Part shown: positions 5,214 to 5,740 of the stretch, one piece after another | Numbering within the stretch: position 1 is the stretch's first letter | How the letters are laid out: every line of letters begins with the position of its first letter | Assembly: GCA_035474375.1 (NCBI GenBank) | Contig: DATINJ010000047.1 | Span: forward strand, 1-5,740 | Direction: 5' to 3' | Source of the DNA: JANNPJ01 sp035474375 | Lineage (GTDB): Bacteria > Actinomycetota > Actinomycetes > Actinomycetales > Kineosporiaceae | DNA: 5,740 nt | Position numbers and translations under genes: made by a program | Notes under the pieces: model-generated | Database searches by the model: none | What the model was told of the DNA's origin: nothing | What the model saw: only the letters and a program-made list of their open reading frames with translations

Positions 5214-5740
5214 TGGCCATCGGGATCGGGAACCGGGCCGTCCGGGTCGCCCAGATTGCCTACGCGGAGCGGATCGGCAACGACCAGGACAAGATGCACG
5301 CGGCCATCGAAGCCGCGCTGCTGCAGCTGGTCGGCGACGTGCCGGCACTACCGGCGGTCCGGAAGTGCCGGGTCTGCGGGTGCACCGACGACGAGGCCTG
5401 CCCTGGCGGGTGCTCGTGGTCGCAGCCCGAGATCTGCTCGACCTGCGCCGCCCGGCAGCACCGTCTCGACGAGCAGTACCTGACAACGCTGCGCGAGCAG
5501 GAGCACGCCGCGAAGCTGCAGTCGTCTCAGGTGCTCGCCCAGCTCGACTTCATCGCCCACGGCCGGTCGCTCATCGATGAGCAGACCGAAGTCGCCAAAA
5601 TGCAGCGCGAGGAGATCACCGGGGTCACCTGGCGGCAGGCCGTCGCGTGCGCGGCCGAGGGTGCTGGGTCGCCCACCGAGGACGACGGCGTCCACGAGCG
5701 GATCGCGGGCGACGCTGAGTGGTTCGCTCACCTGCTCGGC
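5213..5740 (+). CDS. Cys-rich zinc-motif protein, 3' partial
   Basis: The frame opens with ATG 5213 in a TGATG junction and stays open for 176 codons to the window's right edge, so the stop lies outside. A helical N-terminus (about 8-40) leads to CRVCGCTDDEACPGGCSW and PEICSTCA, with cysteines 52, 55, 57, 63, 67, 75 and 78. This CxxCGCT...C..GC.W...(L/I)CS.C pattern is well known in many phage proteins and probably binds one or two zinc ions. Residues about 83-135 are Gln/Glu/Leu-rich and likely a helix or coiled coil (LDEQYLTTLREQEHAAKLQ). The acidic tail (residues 155-176) continues beyond the window. Function is not known; DNA binding or protein contact is plausible. Because no stop is present it is easy to miss, but the codon pattern and junction are convincing. 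Confidence 0.8.
   Translation, partial: MAIGIGNRAVRVAQIAYAERIGNDQDKMHAAIEAALLQLVGDVPALPAVRKCRVCGCTDDEACPGGCSWSQPEICSTCAARQHRLDEQYLTTLREQEHAAKLQSSQVLAQLDFIAHGRSLIDEQTEVAKMQREEITGVTWRQAVACAAEGAGSPTEDDGVHERIAGDAEWFAHLLG

Larger units (their letters stand above)
1..5740 (+). other. single compact operon, no internal promoter or terminator seen
   Basis: All twelve genes share one strand. Starts sit on preceding stops at 837, 2709, 2981, 3181, 3315, 3593 and 4123 (4-nt overlap), at 4875 and 5213 (1 nt), and at 2263 (8 nt); only 1122-1124 is intergenic. I see no room for, and no sequence resembling, a promoter or a hairpin-plus-T terminator. Transcription must start upstream of the window, and expression of the later genes likely relies on translational coupling. 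Confidence 0.8.

Noticed and set aside
4449..5486. A minus-strand open frame of 345 codons.
   Set aside because: It is antisense to the clamp-like gene and its neighbours; its Arg/Ser/Pro-rich composition is typical of a shadow frame in high-GC sequence.
1..5740. tRNA genes, CRISPR arrays, insertion sequences, attachment sites and replication origins.
   Set aside because: Every stretch is accounted for by coding sequence. I see no regularly spaced repeats, transposase motifs, tRNA-like cloverleaf or AT-rich origin.

Overview
The window is GC-rich (about two-thirds G+C by eye) with codons ending mostly in G or C, which points to a high-GC actinobacterium. The content is typical of an actinobacteriophage or prophage early region: a RecE-like nuclease, a RecT-like annealing protein, a RusA-type Holliday junction resolvase, a possible small sliding clamp, and many very short genes packed without gaps. 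There is no capsid, tail, lysis, integrase or repressor gene, so lytic phage, prophage and other integrated element cannot be told apart here.

Twelve genes, all on the + strand, cover essentially every base. Ten of the eleven junctions overlap: seven by 4 nt (ATGA or GTGA), two by 1 nt (TGATG) and one by 8 nt. The only gap is 3 nt. The window therefore looks like the inside of one translationally coupled operon, with no promoter or terminator visible. The first gene is open at the left edge (its ATG at 40 lies inside a conserved motif, so the true start is probably upstream). The last gene runs off the right edge.

Layout: 1-840 RecE-like nuclease (5' partial); 837-1121 small Cys/His protein; 1125-2270 RecT-like annealing protein with a Pro/Glu/Ala linker and a separate C-terminal helical module; 2263-2712 a second Cys-containing protein sharing the tail module of the 837-1121 protein; 2709-2984 a three-helix membrane protein; 2981-3184 a small basic protein; 3181-3318 a 45-residue single-helix membrane peptide; 3315-3596 a zinc-ribbon protein; 3593-4126 RusA-family resolvase; 4123-4875 a 250-residue candidate beta-clamp-like protein; 4875-5213 a hypothetical; 5213 to the right edge a Cys-rich protein with a helical C-terminal part.

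Inferred joint role: the nuclease resects DNA ends, the RecT-like protein anneals the single strands, RusA resolves branched intermediates, and the clamp-like protein may tie this to replication. The small Cys-rich and membrane proteins are unassigned. Beyond this recognisable recombination module, the most interesting signals are the shared Cys tail with a 23-bp perfect repeat on both sides of the recombinase gene, the small clamp candidate, and the two membrane proteins embedded in the DNA-processing operon.
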